Positions 36,058-45,892 of a stretch of DNA of 63,965 nt are shown here, piece by piece. Under the pieces are notes generated by a model that did not search any database, had not been told where the DNA came from, and worked only from the letters and a program-made list of their open reading frames with translations. The position numbers and the translations under genes were made by a program. The stretch covers positions 1 to 63,965 of the forward strand of contig KK211046.1 of assembly GCA_000619965.1 (NCBI GenBank), given 5' to 3'. The stretch's first letter is position 1, and each line of letters starts with the position of its first letter. The DNA is from Propionibacteriaceae bacterium P6A17. GTDB lineage: Bacteria; Actinomycetota; Actinomycetes; Propionibacteriales; Propionibacteriaceae.

Positions 36058-36477
36058 TCAGTCCCAGTCGTCGATGCCGCCGAGCTCGTCGATGCTGCGC
36101 GTGGTGAGGGTGGCGAGCTGCTCGACGAGGGTGCGGTGCACGAGCCGCCGCAGCTCCGCCGGCGTGGTGGCGCGGTGCTCGATGGGGCGCTCGTAGAGCA
36201 CCACCCGGGCGGGATGGCGACGGTACGCCTCCAGCCCTGCCGCGAGCGGCACGCGATCGCCCGACCACTGGCTCGTCAGGTGCGGCACCTCCTCGATGCC
36301 GACCTCGACGTGGTCGAACGCGGCAGGACAGTGCGCGAGGACCTGTTCGATGGCCTCGGTGAGGCACTGCTGGAAGAACTGGGCGCGCGGAGGGCGGCGG
36401 GTGATCGTCGCGGGCGAGCCGGGGGCGGCGATGGGGCCGCGGATCCCGCGGTCATGTCGGTCCCTCCTGCGTGGCAT
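36058..36477 (-). CDS. Metallopeptidase-family protein with degenerate active site
   Basis: This 139-residue member of the zincin-like PF06262 family has FDHVEVGIEEVPHL and ARVVLYERPIEHRATTPAELRRLV. Where active members carry HExxH, this protein reads VHRTLVEQL, so the catalytic glutamate and second histidine are missing. As I recall, the mycobacterial homologue Rv3259 is also degenerate here. ATG 36477 has TAGAGT (36484-36489) 6 nt upstream (leaderless). A strong AGGAGGGA lies inside the gene, but the ATG it serves (36455) is in another frame. It is divergent from the DUF3499 gene by 38 bp. Function is unknown; peptidase activity is unlikely. Confidence 0.78.
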   Translation of the reverse strand: MPRRRDRHDRGIRGPIAAPGSPATITRRPPRAQFFQQCLTEAIEQVLAHCPAAFDHVEVGIEEVPHLTSQWSGDRVPLAAGLEAYRRHPARVVLYERPIEHRATTPAELRRLVHRTLVEQLATLTTRSIDELGGIDDWD

Positions 36478-36515
36478 GGGGCAACTCTAGCCGGATTGGG
36501 TCTAGCATCACGCTC
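36478..36515. promoter_or_regulatory. 38-bp divergent leaderless promoter pair
   Basis: TAGAGT on the minus strand (36484-36489, 6 nt from ATG 36477) and TAGCAT on the plus strand (36503-36508, 7 nt from GTG 36516) lie back to back. Their -35 regions must lie within or beyond each other's transcripts, so the two genes cannot easily fire at once. Confidence 0.55.
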
Positions 36516-36869
36516 GTGCGTCGTTGTTCCCGAACCGCCTGCCTGGCCCCCGCCGTGGCCACCCTCACCTACGTCTACGCCGAGCAGACGGCCGTCCTGG
36601 GCCCGCTCGCGCTCACGGCCGAGCCCGGCGCCTACGACCTGTGCACCAGGCACGCGGAGCGCATGTCGGCGCCGAAGGGCTGGGAGATCATCCGGCTCCC
36701 GGACGAGGACCCGGTGCGCGAGTTTCGGCAGCAGCAGGCCGACGACGACCTGATGGCGCTCGCGAACGCGGTGCGCCGCATCGGCCTCCAGGCCGAGCCC
36801 GAGCTGCCGGAGCCCCCCGCACCCCCCGCCCAAGAGGGCGCCCCAAGGCTGCGGCTCATCGCCGACTGA
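36516..36869 (+). CDS. DUF3499 family protein
   Basis: This 117-residue actinobacterial protein starts VRRCSRTACLAPAVATLTY and has a second cysteine pair element YDLCTRHAERMSAPKGWEI. The Cys-x4-Cys plus Cys-His arrangement suggests a small zinc ribbon. A C-terminal acidic/proline tail follows. GTG 36516 has TAGCAT 7 nt upstream and no Shine-Dalgarno (leaderless). It is always near manB and whiB in the actinobacteria I recall, but its role is unknown. Confidence 0.82.
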   Translation: MRRCSRTACLAPAVATLTYVYAEQTAVLGPLALTAEPGAYDLCTRHAERMSAPKGWEIIRLPDEDPVREFRQQQADDDLMALANAVRRIGLQAEPELPEPPAPPAQEGAPRLRLIAD

Positions 36870-36916
36870 CCTCGGCGGATGCCCACCGACGGCGGCTGTG
36901 CCGCTAGGCTGGTCGG

Positions 36917-38257
36917 GTGCTCGCAGACGTGATTTTCAAGGCCAACGACATCAGGGGAATCGTCGTTGGCGACGCCCCCGAGTGGGACCTGGACGGCGCC
37001 CGACGGCTCGGCGCGGCCTTCGTGGAGCTCACTGGGGCCGACGAGTTCGTGCTGGGCCGCGACATGCGGGTGATGGGCGCGGAGATCGTGGACGCCTTCG
37101 CCGACGGTGCGCGTCGGGCGGGCGCGGACGTCGTGCGCTTGGGGCTCACCAGCACCGACCAGCTCTGGTACGCCTCCGGCGTCACGCATCTGCCCGGTGT
37201 CCAGATCACCGCGAGCCACAACCCCGCCGAGTACAACGGGATCAAGTTCTGCCTGGCCGACGCTCGCCCAGTCCCGGCCGAGTTCATGGCGCGCCTTCGG
37301 GAGCTGGCCCCCACCGTCGACCTCTCGCGCCCCGTCGAGGGCTCGCTGCGCGACCTCGACACGCTGCCCGGCTATGCCCAACGGCTCACCTCGCTGGTGC
37401 CGATGCGCGGCGACCGCCGGCTCACCGTGGTCGTCGACGCCGGCAACGGCATGGCCGGGCACACCGCCGAAGCCGTGCTCGGTCGTCGCAACGTGGACCT
37501 CGTCGGGCTCTACCTCGAGCTGGACGGCTCCTTCCCGAACCATCCGGCCAACCCGCTCGTGCCGGAGAACCTGCGCGACGCGCAGCGCGCCGTGGTGGAG
37601 CAGGGCGCGGACCTGGGGCTCGTCTTCGACGGCGACGCCGACCGCTGCTTCATCATCGACGAGCGCGGGGAGGTGGTGGACCCGTCGGTCGTCACGGCGA
37701 TGATCGCGCAGGCCGAGCTGGCGCGCGAGCCGGGGGGCGTCGTCGTCATCAACACCATCACCTCCCAGTGCGTGGCCGAGGCCATCGGCGAGTCCGGGCG
37801 CCTCGTGCGCTCGCGCGTCGGGCACACCTACGTGAAGGCGCTCATGGCCGAGCACGACGGCATCTTCGGCGGCGAACACTCCGCCCACTACTACTTCCGC
37901 GACTTCTGGGGGGCGGACACCGGCATGCTCGCCGCGCTGCACGTGCTGGAGCGCGTGCGCGAAGGCGGACCGCTCTCGGCGCTCACGCGCGTCCACGACG
38001 GCTACTTCCGCTCCGGCGAGATCAACTCGACCGTCGCCGACGCCGACGCGGAGCAGGCCAAGGTGGCGGCCGCGTTCGCGGGGCGCGGCGAGATCGAGTC
38101 GGGTGACGGGACGACCATCCGCGACGATGCCGCCGGCTGGTGGGTCAACCTGCGCCCCTCCAACACCGAGCCGCTGCTGCGGTTGAACGTCGAGGCCCGC
38201 GACCCAGCCACCATGGAGGCGCTGCGCGACGAGGTCCTCGCGCTCGTGCGCGGCTGA
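36917..38257 (+). CDS. manB: Phosphomannomutase/phosphoglucomutase
   Basis: This 446-residue phosphohexomutase converts mannose-6-phosphate to mannose-1-phosphate for ManC. It shows FKANDIRG, the phosphoserine loop TASHNPAEYNGIK, the metal loop FDGDADRCF, the sugar loop GGEHSAHYYFRD and the phosphate loop RPSNTEPLLRLN. GTG 36917 has TAGGCT 6 nt upstream (leaderless). It differs clearly from the other mutase at 1.6-3.2 kb in length and loops, which supports separate substrates. Confidence 0.93.
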   Translation: MLADVIFKANDIRGIVVGDAPEWDLDGARRLGAAFVELTGADEFVLGRDMRVMGAEIVDAFADGARRAGADVVRLGLTSTDQLWYASGVTHLPGVQITASHNPAEYNGIKFCLADARPVPAEFMARLRELAPTVDLSRPVEGSLRDLDTLPGYAQRLTSLVPMRGDRRLTVVVDAGNGMAGHTAEAVLGRRNVDLVGLYLELDGSFPNHPANPLVPENLRDAQRAVVEQGADLGLVFDGDADRCFIIDERGEVVDPSVVTAMIAQAELAREPGGVVVINTITSQCVAEAIGESGRLVRSRVGHTYVKALMAEHDGIFGGEHSAHYYFRDFWGADTGMLAALHVLERVREGGPLSALTRVHDGYFRSGEINSTVADADAEQAKVAAAFAGRGEIESGDGTTIRDDAAGWWVNLRPSNTEPLLRLNVEARDPATMEALRDEVLALVRG

Positions 38258-38292
38258 GCCCGCAGTCGGCGCGTCGAGACTATTCTTGGCCC

Positions 38293-38481
38293 ATGGCCGA
38301 AACCATGGAACTGTCCCCAGCGCTGCTCGCGATCATCGCCTGCCCGGCGTGCCACGCCAAGTTCGCCGTCGACTACGACGCGAACGAGCTGGTCTGCACG
38401 AACCAGTCGTGCGGGCTCGCGTACCCCGTCCGCGCCAACATCCCGGTCCTGCTGATCGACCAGGCCCGTTCGACGCTGTGA
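38293..38481 (+). CDS. Trm112-like zinc-ribbon protein
   Basis: This 62-residue Trm112p-like (PF03966) protein has two Cys pairs, CPAC and CTNQSC, that would hold one zinc, and the family ending YPVRANIPVLLID. ATG 38293 has TATTCT 6 nt upstream (leaderless). Its stop overlaps the start of the SIS-domain gene by 4 bp. In eukaryotes such proteins activate methyltransferases. Here, as in other actinobacteria, the partner is unknown. Confidence 0.85.
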   Translation: MAETMELSPALLAIIACPACHAKFAVDYDANELVCTNQSCGLAYPVRANIPVLLIDQARSTL

Positions 38482-39485
38482 ACGAGTTCGACGACGCCCG
38501 GCTCGAGCATCCGGGTCTCGCTGACGACGAGGGCCTGCGCTGGTTGGCCTCCGCCGGGGCACGCGTGCGGCGCATGGGGCTCGCGGAGCCGCTCGGCCAG
38601 CTCGCGCGCTCGGATCGGCCTCGCGGCGTGCTCATCGTGGGCCCGGAGGCGCGCCTGATCCGCGCGCTGCTCGAGCCCGTGTGCCCGGTGCCGTTCATGG
38701 CCTGGACGGGGCCCGCGCTGCCCGCCTGGGTAGGGCCGCTGGATCTGGTGGTGATCGTCGACGACGAGGACCCGTCCTCGGGGGTGGTGGACGTCGGGGC
38801 GGAGTCCGCGCGCAGGGGGGCGACGGTGCTCGTCGCGGCCCGCGCCAACTCGCTCCTGGCGGAGGTGACGTCGTCGTCGGATACGACGCTCGTGCCAGCC
38901 GACGAGACCGACCCGACGGCGTCGGCCTTCGCGCTCGTGGCCCTGCTGGGCCAGCTCGGGCTCGGCCCGACGATCAGCCTCGAGACGGTCGCGGACGCGA
39001 TCGACCTCGTCGCAGAGGCGTGCTCGCCGCTGCGAGACCTGTCCGCCAACCCCGGCAAGCAGCTCGCGCTCGAGCTGGCCGACCGCGTGCCACTCATCTG
39101 GGGCGGCACGGTGCTCGCCAACCGCGCCGGCCGGCGTCTGGGGGAGGCCATCCGACGCGCCACCGGCGTGCCCGCGCTCGCCGCGGACGCCAGCGAGCTC
39201 ATCGCCGTGCTGCGCGGGGTGGAGCGTCGTGACCCGTTCGCGGACCCCGACGACGCCCCTCGCGCCGAACCCGTGGTGGTGTTGTTGGACGCCGACAAGG
39301 CCCGCGGGCCGCAGGCGCAGCTCGCGGCGGCCCTCGAGCGACACGCCGAGGCCGTCGGGGTGCGGGTCGCGCCCATCTCGACCGGCGGCACCGACTACCG
39401 GCTGGCGGACGTCGAGGCGTACGCCACACTGCTGGCGCAGAGCCTCTACGGTGCGGAGTACCTGCGGATCGGACACGGCCGATGA
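38478..39485 (+). CDS. SIS-domain protein, phosphoglucose/phosphomannose isomerase-like
   Basis: This 335-residue protein has a two-lobed SIS-type fold: [33 protein letters not shown], a central [23 protein letters not shown] segment and a C-terminal [13 protein letters not shown]. Such proteins sit between manB and manA in actinobacteria and belong to the bifunctional phosphoglucose/phosphomannose isomerase group. Many lack conserved catalytic residues. GTG 38478 overlaps the Trm112 stop by 4 bp, and its stop overlaps aroQ by 4 bp. Isomerase activity on mannose-6-phosphate would complete the route from fructose-6-phosphate to GDP-mannose, but it is not proven by sequence. Confidence 0.75.
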   Translation: MNEFDDARLEHPGLADDEGLRWLASAGARVRRMGLAEPLGQLARSDRPRGVLIVGPEARLIRALLEPVCPVPFMAWTGPALPAWVGPLDLVVIVDDEDPSSGVVDVGAESARRGATVLVAARANSLLAEVTSSSDTTLVPADETDPTASAFALVALLGQLGLGPTISLETVADAIDLVAEACSPLRDLSANPGKQLALELADRVPLIWGGTVLANRAGRRLGEAIRRATGVPALAADASELIAVLRGVERRDPFADPDDAPRAEPVVVLLDADKARGPQAQLAAALERHAEAVGVRVAPISTGGTDYRLADVEAYATLLAQSLYGAEYLRIGHGR

Positions 39486-39919
39486 GCGCGCGGAAGGTCC
39501 TGGTGCTCAACGGCCCCAACCTCGGCCGGCTCGGCACGCGCCAGCCCGAGATCTACGGTGCCGTCACCCACACGCAGCTCGCCGAACACCTCGTCGAGAC
39601 GGGGCGCGGGCTGGGGCTCGACGTGGAGGTCCGGCAGACCGACCACGAGGGTGAGATGATCGGCTGGCTGCATGAGGCGGCGGACCTCGGGGCGCCCGTC
39701 GTGCTGAACGCAGGCGCGTGGACACACTATTCGTACGCCGTCGCCGACGCGGCCGCGCTCGTGACCAGCTACGTCGAGGTGCACATCTCCAACGTCCACG
39801 CCCGCGAGGGCTTCCGGGCGCACTCGGTGCTGAGCGCGAAGGCCGCGGGCATCATCGTCGGCTGCGGCGTCGGCGGCTACGACCTCGCCCTGGCGCACAT
39901 CGCGGCCACGCTGGGCTGA
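39482..39919 (+). CDS. aroQ: 3-dehydroquinate dehydratase, type II
   Basis: This 145-residue type II enzyme dehydrates 3-dehydroquinate to 3-dehydroshikimate in the shikimate pathway. [19 protein letters not shown] (catalytic Arg and Tyr loop), [26 protein letters not shown] and [16 protein letters not shown] (catalytic His) are all present. It overlaps the SIS gene by 4 bp, so it is translated as part of the manB-side operon and not from an aro cluster. Confidence 0.94.
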   Translation: MSARKVLVLNGPNLGRLGTRQPEIYGAVTHTQLAEHLVETGRGLGLDVEVRQTDHEGEMIGWLHEAADLGAPVVLNAGAWTHYSYAVADAAALVTSYVEVHISNVHAREGFRAHSVLSAKAAGIIVGCGVGGYDLALAHIAATLG

Positions 39920-40005
39920 GCGCGCCCCGCGGCACCACGTCGCGCCCCCGACGCCGTGCGCGCCTCCTCGACCGCCCGCGCGGCGGCCGCGTAGGCTTGG
40001 GCCTC

Positions 40006-41418
<1,413 letters not shown>

Positions 41419-41437
41419 GCTGCGCCCTCGCAGCGCG

Positions 41438-41480
41438 CGGATCCGGGGTCGACGTCTCGTCGGCATCGACCCCGGATCCG
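41438..41480. terminator. Bidirectional terminator, perfect 15-bp stem
   Basis: CGGATCCGGGGTCGA (41438-41452) is the exact inverse complement of 41466-41480, with a 13-nt loop. It lies between convergent ahcY and the DUF3039 gene. Confidence 0.85.
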
Positions 41481-41511
41481 ACGGCGTCGGCCCGCCCGAC
41501 GAGGCGGCGAC

Positions 41512-41754
41512 CTACTTGTTGGGCTTCAGCGACTCCCAGATCTCCTTGCACTCCGGGCAGACCGGGTAGCGGTCGGGGTTGCGCGACGGCACCCACACCT
41601 TCCCGCACAGGGCGACCACGGGCGTGCCGTTGACCATCGCGGCGGTCAGCTTGTCCTTGGGCACGTAGTGGGAGAAGCGGTCTTGGTCGCCGTCCTCGAA
41701 CAGCTCCGTGCGGTGGTCGAGGACCGTCTGTGAGCCTGGTGCCTTCTCAGTCAT
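41512..41754 (-). CDS. DUF3039 family protein
   Basis: This 80-residue actinobacterial protein contains FSHYVPKDKLTAAMVNGTP, VALCGKVWVPSRNPDRYP and CPECKEIWESL. Three cysteines (one single, one CxxC) suggest a small zinc site. ATG 41754 has TAGAAT 6 nt upstream and no Shine-Dalgarno (leaderless). Function is unknown. Confidence 0.88.
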   Translation of the reverse strand: MTEKAPGSQTVLDHRTELFEDGDQDRFSHYVPKDKLTAAMVNGTPVVALCGKVWVPSRNPDRYPVCPECKEIWESLKPNK

Positions 41755-41782
41755 GGGGTCATTCTACGACGACCGCGAAGGG

Positions 41783-42886
41783 TCAGCCGCGCAACAGGAA
41801 CACCGTCAGCCACCAGATGAGCCCGCCCAGGGCGAGGGCGCTCGCCCCCACCCACAGCCAGAACCACAGCGCATGGGTCTCCTTCGAGCGGGCCGGCGTG
41901 TAGCGCCCGCGGCCGAGGTAGCCGTCCAGCACGCTCGCGGGGGTCTCGCTGCGCGGGGTGAGGCTCACCGGCGTCGATCCGACGAAGCCTACCGGGGTGC
42001 TCACGGGCGCGACGGGCACCGTCGTCTGGGCTGCCAGCGGGGCCGGGCGCGTGCGCGGGGCGTGCAGATCGCCGCCGGGGAGCTGGGCCGCGAAGTGGTC
42101 GAAGGCCTGGGCGAGATGCGCGGCCGTCTGGGGTCTCCGGTTCGGGTCGGGGGAGAGGACGGAGGCGAAGAACGCGTCGATCGACTCGGGCGCCCCGATC
42201 TGCTCGGCGATGGCGGCCGGGCCGATCTGCGGATTGCGGTTGAGCAGGTCCTGGAGCGTCTTCACGGGGAAGGGGGGATGCCCGACGAGCAGCGCGTACG
42301 CGACCGCGCCCAGCGAGTAGAGATCGGAGCGTTGGTCGAGCTGGGTGCTGCGGGCCTGCTCCAGCGCCATGTAGGCGGGCGTCCCGGCGGTCATGGTGTC
42401 GCGGTACTCGTCGAGCAGCGACTTCGCCACCCCCAAGTCGGCGAGCAGCACCTGGACGCCGTGCCCGGTGTTGTTCAGCAGGATGTTGCCCGGCGTGATG
42501 TCGCGGTGGACGAGCTGGTTGCGGTGCAGCACCTCCAACGCCCGCGCGGCCTCGGCGCACAGGCGCAGCGCGAGACCCGGCTGCACGCGCCGCTTGCGCA
42601 ACTGGTCCAGGGAGCCCGCGTTGGCGATGTCCATGACGAAGTAGGGCTGGCCGCGCTGCGTCGTGCCGATGTCGTAGACGCGCACGATGCGCTCGTCGGA
42701 GAGCCGCCGCAGCAGCCGCGCCTCCGCGAGGAAGCGGGCCCGCACGTCGTCGTTGCCCGACCAGTTTTCGGCCAGCACCTTGACCGCGACGGGCACGTCG
42801 AGGGTGTCGTCGCGCCCCTCGTACACCGTCGCGAAGGATCCGGACCCGATGCGGCCCGTGATCCGGTATCGACCGATCATCTCCAT
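41783..42886 (-). CDS. Membrane Ser/Thr protein kinase with variant catalytic loop
   Basis: This 367-residue Hanks-type kinase has the glycine loop RIGSGSFATVYEG, catalytic lysine in VAVKVL, YFVMDIANAGSLDQL hinge, catalytic loop HRDITPGNIL, ADLGVAK, TPAYMALEQ and SDLYSLGAVAYAL. The HRD lysine is Thr and the DFG motif is DLG. The catalytic and magnesium-binding aspartates remain. After a Pro/Thr-rich linker, one membrane helix lies at the very C-terminus (about 343-363). No external sensor domain follows. ATG 42886 is preferred; ATGs at 42880 and 42898 are possible. It is divergent from the RDD gene by 71 bp. Confidence 0.88.
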   Translation of the reverse strand: MEMIGRYRITGRIGSGSFATVYEGRDDTLDVPVAVKVLAENWSGNDDVRARFLAEARLLRRLSDERIVRVYDIGTTQRGQPYFVMDIANAGSLDQLRKRRVQPGLALRLCAEAARALEVLHRNQLVHRDITPGNILLNNTGHGVQVLLADLGVAKSLLDEYRDTMTAGTPAYMALEQARSTQLDQRSDLYSLGAVAYALLVGHPPFPVKTLQDLLNRNPQIGPAAIAEQIGAPESIDAFFASVLSPDPNRRPQTAAHLAQAFDHFAAQLPGGDLHAPRTRPAPLAAQTTVPVAPVSTPVGFVGSTPVSLTPRSETPASVLDGYLGRGRYTPARSKETHALWFWLWVGASALALGGLIWWLTVFLLRG

Positions 42887-42957
42887 GGCAGAGCCCATTA
42901 TCGGGCCCAGCGGAGGGGGAAGGGAAGTACGTCCCGATCTCTGGCACACTTGGGGGC

Positions 42958-43737
42958 ATGACTCAGCCCCCGATGCAGCCGCCCGCTGGATGGTACCCGG
43001 ACCCGGCCGGAGGCGACGGCGAACGCTTCTGGGACGGCCAGGCGTGGTCCCAATCGACGCGTGATCGGCCGACCTCACCGCAGTGGGCACCACCCCAGAC
43101 GCCGCAGCCCCAGGCGACCCACGTCGGGCACCCGAACGGCTTCGGAGGGCCCGTGCAGCCGCAGGCGCCGGGGCAGCCCTACGGACAGCCGTACCCCGGG
43201 CAGTGGCAGGGCAGGCTCGTCGCCGCGCAGGGCGGTCACCCCCTGGCCGGGTTCTGGCGCAGGGTCCTCGGCTACATCATCGACATCGTCGTGATGACCA
43301 TCGTCGTCGCGTGGCCCACCTCCGCAGCCAACGACCGCATCCTCGCCGGCATCGACTCCCTCATGTACCGGATGCTGGAGAACATCGAGGACCCGACGGC
43401 ACCCCTGCCGGCGATCCCCCAGGACCTGTGGCTCGACGTGCTCTTCGTCTTCGGCGTCCAGGTCGTCCTGTGGAGCCTCTACCGCACCCTCACCGTCCGG
43501 CTGATGAACGCCTCCCTGGGGCAGAAGGTGATGGGGCTTCGAGTGGCCGAGCTCGGCGACGAGACCCTCGGCCGCGTCGGCTGGAAGGCGGCCATCCTGC
43601 GCGGGGTCATCGGCGGCGTCCTCTACGAGGTCATCGGCTTCCTTGCGCAGATCTCCGCGGCCTTCAGCGACCGCAAGCAGACCATCCCGGACATGCTGTC
43701 CAAGACCGTCGTCATCAACTCCCGAGAGGCCCTGTGA
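42958..43737 (+). CDS. RDD-family membrane protein with DUF2510 N-terminus
   Basis: This 259-residue protein has the short DUF2510 motif PAGWYPDPAGGDGERFWDG at residues 9-27, a Pro/Gln/Gly-rich linker, then an RDD domain from about residue 95. RDD markers are GFWRRVLGYIIDIVVMTIV (first helix with Arg and Asp), a middle helix LDVLFVFGVQVVLWSLYRTL and LGQKVMGLRVAEL. It probably spans the membrane three times. It is divergent from the kinase and 4 bp upstream of malQ. Confidence 0.87.
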   Translation: MTQPPMQPPAGWYPDPAGGDGERFWDGQAWSQSTRDRPTSPQWAPPQTPQPQATHVGHPNGFGGPVQPQAPGQPYGQPYPGQWQGRLVAAQGGHPLAGFWRRVLGYIIDIVVMTIVVAWPTSAANDRILAGIDSLMYRMLENIEDPTAPLPAIPQDLWLDVLFVFGVQVVLWSLYRTLTVRLMNASLGQKVMGLRVAELGDETLGRVGWKAAILRGVIGGVLYEVIGFLAQISAAFSDRKQTIPDMLSKTVVINSREAL

Positions 43738-43741
43738 TCCC

Positions 43742-45892
43742 GTGACCGAACCCCACGCTTCCCTTGTCGCGCTCGCCGACAAGTTCGGCATCGCGCGTGA
43801 CTTCTGGGATTGGAAGGGACGCCACGTGGTGATCCCCGCCGAGACGATCGTCGCAGTGCTCGCCGCGTTCGACATCGACGCGAGCACGCCCGCGCTGTGC
43901 GACGAAGCGCTCGAACGACTCGAGCGCGAACGCTGGCAGCAGGTGCTGCCGCCGGTGCTCGTCGCGGAGGAGGGCAAGGGGCTCCACGTCGACGTCCACG
44001 TCGAGGCGGGGCACCCCGTCGAGCTGGTCATCGAACTGGAACAGGGTGGCACCTGCCCGACGTGGCAGGTCGACAACTTCGCGCCCGACAGGGAAATCGA
44101 CGGGCAGTGGCGCGGCGAGGCCACGTTCTGGCTCGGCAACGACATCCCGACGGGCTACCACCGGCTCGTGGCCCGCACCGACGAGGGCACCCACATCGCC
44201 TCGCTGATCGTGACGCCGCGCTTCGTCGGCTTGCCCGCGCGGATGCGCGACACCCGCATCTGGGGCTACGGCACCCAGCTCTACTCGGTGAGCTCGCAGC
44301 GGAGCTGGGGTGTGGGCGACCTGCAGGACCTGGCGGACCTCGTCACGTGGTCAAGCACCAAGCAGTTCGCCGACTACGTCCTCATCAATCCCCTCCACGC
44401 GGCGCAGGTGAGTCCGCCGATCGAGCCGTCGCCGTACCTGCCCATGAGCCGCCGCTTCATCAACCCGCTCTACATCCGCCCCGAGTCGGTGCCGGAATAC
44501 ATCGCCCTGCGCGGAAGGGATCGGCGCGCCATCGAGGAACTGCGGGGGGCATCGCGCGCCGTCGGGGAGGCGACGGGAGCCGTCGAGCGCGACGCGGTGT
44601 GGCCGCGCAAGATGGAGGCGCTGCGGCGCATCCACGACCTCGGACTGCGGCCGGCGAGGGAGCTGGCCTTCCAGGACTTCCTGCGCCGCGAAGGCGAGGG
44701 GCTGCGGCTGTTCGCGCTGTGGAGCGCCCTGTGCGTCGAGTTCGGCAACTACTGGCACGACTGGCCGCAGGAGTACCGTCGCCCCACCTCGCCGGAGGTC
44801 GAGGCGTTCGCGCAGGCCCACGCCGACGACGTGCGTTTCTTCGCGTGGCTGCAGTGGATCGCCCAGGAACAGGTGAGTGCCGCGCAGACCACGGCCGAGG
44901 AGAACGGCATGCGCGTCGGCATCATCAACGACCTCGCGGTGGGCGTGCACAAGTCGTCCGCGGAGACGTGGATGATGCCGGACGTGTTCGCCGCCGGCAT
45001 GCACGTGGGCGCGCCGCCGGATGCCTACAACCAGGCCGGTCAGGACTGGGGACAGCCGCCGTGGCGCCCCGACCGGCTCCGCAGCCTCGCCTACAAGCCC
45101 TACCGTGACATGGTGCGCGCCGCGCTGCGCCGCGTCGGTGGTGCGCGCATCGACCACATCCTCGGGCTCTTCAGGCTCTGGTGGGTGCCCCAGGGACTCG
45201 GGCCCCAGATGGGCACCTACATCCGCTACGACCACGAGGCGATGGTCGGCATCCTCGCGCTCGAGGCGCAGCGGGCGCAGGCATTGATCGTCGGGGAGGA
45301 CCTGGGCACCGTCGAGCCGTGGGTGCGCGAATACCTCGGGCGACGGGGCCTGCTCGGCACGTCCGTGCTCTGGTTCGAGTACGACGAACACGGCGGCCCG
45401 CTGCCGGCCGAGCGCTGGCGGGAGTACTCGATGGCGTCGGTGACCACGCACGACCTGCCCCCCACGCTCGGCTACCTCGCCGGCGACCACGTGCGGCTGC
45501 GCCACGACCTCGGGCTGCTCACCGAGACCCTCGACGACGAACTCGCCTTCGCGCGGCACGAGCAGGCCGGCTGGCTGGACGTGCTGGTGCAGCGGGGCCT
45601 GCTCGATGCGGCGCACCGCGACGACCCGGAGGAAGTCATGCTGGCGTTGCACCGCTTCCTGACGATCACCCCGTCGAAGGTGCTGCTGGCCAACCTCGTG
45701 GACGCCGTCGGGGAGCGACGGATGCAGAATCAGCCGGGCACGATCGACGAGTACCCCAACTGGCGTGTGCCGCTGGCGGACTCGTCGGGGGCAGTGATCC
45801 CGCTGGAGGCGATCTTCGAGGCTCCGCTGCCACCCAAGCTGGCGGCGGTGCTCAACGGCCTCGAGCGCCAGCCGGAGTCGCGCTGGTCATGA
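43742..45892 (+). CDS. malQ: 4-alpha-glucanotransferase (amylomaltase)
   Basis: This 716-residue GH77 enzyme transfers maltosyl units between alpha-1,4-glucans in glycogen or maltodextrin use. The N-terminal extension (to about 150) is typical of actinobacterial MalQ. The catalytic domain shows WGYGTQLYSVSSQRSWGVGD, ARIDHILGLFRLWW (nucleophile region), LIVGEDLGTVEPWV (acid/base) and SVTTHDLPPTLGYLAG. GTG 43742 starts 4 bp after the RDD stop without a separate promoter. Its 3' end overlaps the convergent gene by 6 bp. Confidence 0.94.
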   Translation: MTEPHASLVALADKFGIARDFWDWKGRHVVIPAETIVAVLAAFDIDASTPALCDEALERLERERWQQVLPPVLVAEEGKGLHVDVHVEAGHPVELVIELEQGGTCPTWQVDNFAPDREIDGQWRGEATFWLGNDIPTGYHRLVARTDEGTHIASLIVTPRFVGLPARMRDTRIWGYGTQLYSVSSQRSWGVGDLQDLADLVTWSSTKQFADYVLINPLHAAQVSPPIEPSPYLPMSRRFINPLYIRPESVPEYIALRGRDRRAIEELRGASRAVGEATGAVERDAVWPRKMEALRRIHDLGLRPARELAFQDFLRREGEGLRLFALWSALCVEFGNYWHDWPQEYRRPTSPEVEAFAQAHADDVRFFAWLQWIAQEQVSAAQTTAEENGMRVGIINDLAVGVHKSSAETWMMPDVFAAGMHVGAPPDAYNQAGQDWGQPPWRPDRLRSLAYKPYRDMVRAALRRVGGARIDHILGLFRLWWVPQGLGPQMGTYIRYDHEAMVGILALEAQRAQALIVGEDLGTVEPWVREYLGRRGLLGTSVLWFEYDEHGGPLPAERWREYSMASVTTHDLPPTLGYLAGDHVRLRHDLGLLTETLDDELAFARHEQAGWLDVLVQRGLLDAAHRDDPEEVMLALHRFLTITPSKVLLANLVDAVGERRMQNQPGTIDEYPNWRVPLADSSGAVIPLEAIFEAPLPPKLAAVLNGLERQPESRWS

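Noticed and set aside
36453-36461. Strong AGGAGG-type ribosome site with ATG 36455 as the metallopeptidase-like start
   Set aside because: That ATG is in a different frame that gives a Pro/Arg-rich shadow. The family sequence is in the frame of ATG 36477.
39920-40005. S-adenosylhomocysteine riboswitch upstream of ahcY
   Set aside because: The gap is 86 bp, contains no convincing fold, and TAGGCT sits 8 nt before the GTG, which implies an almost absent leader.
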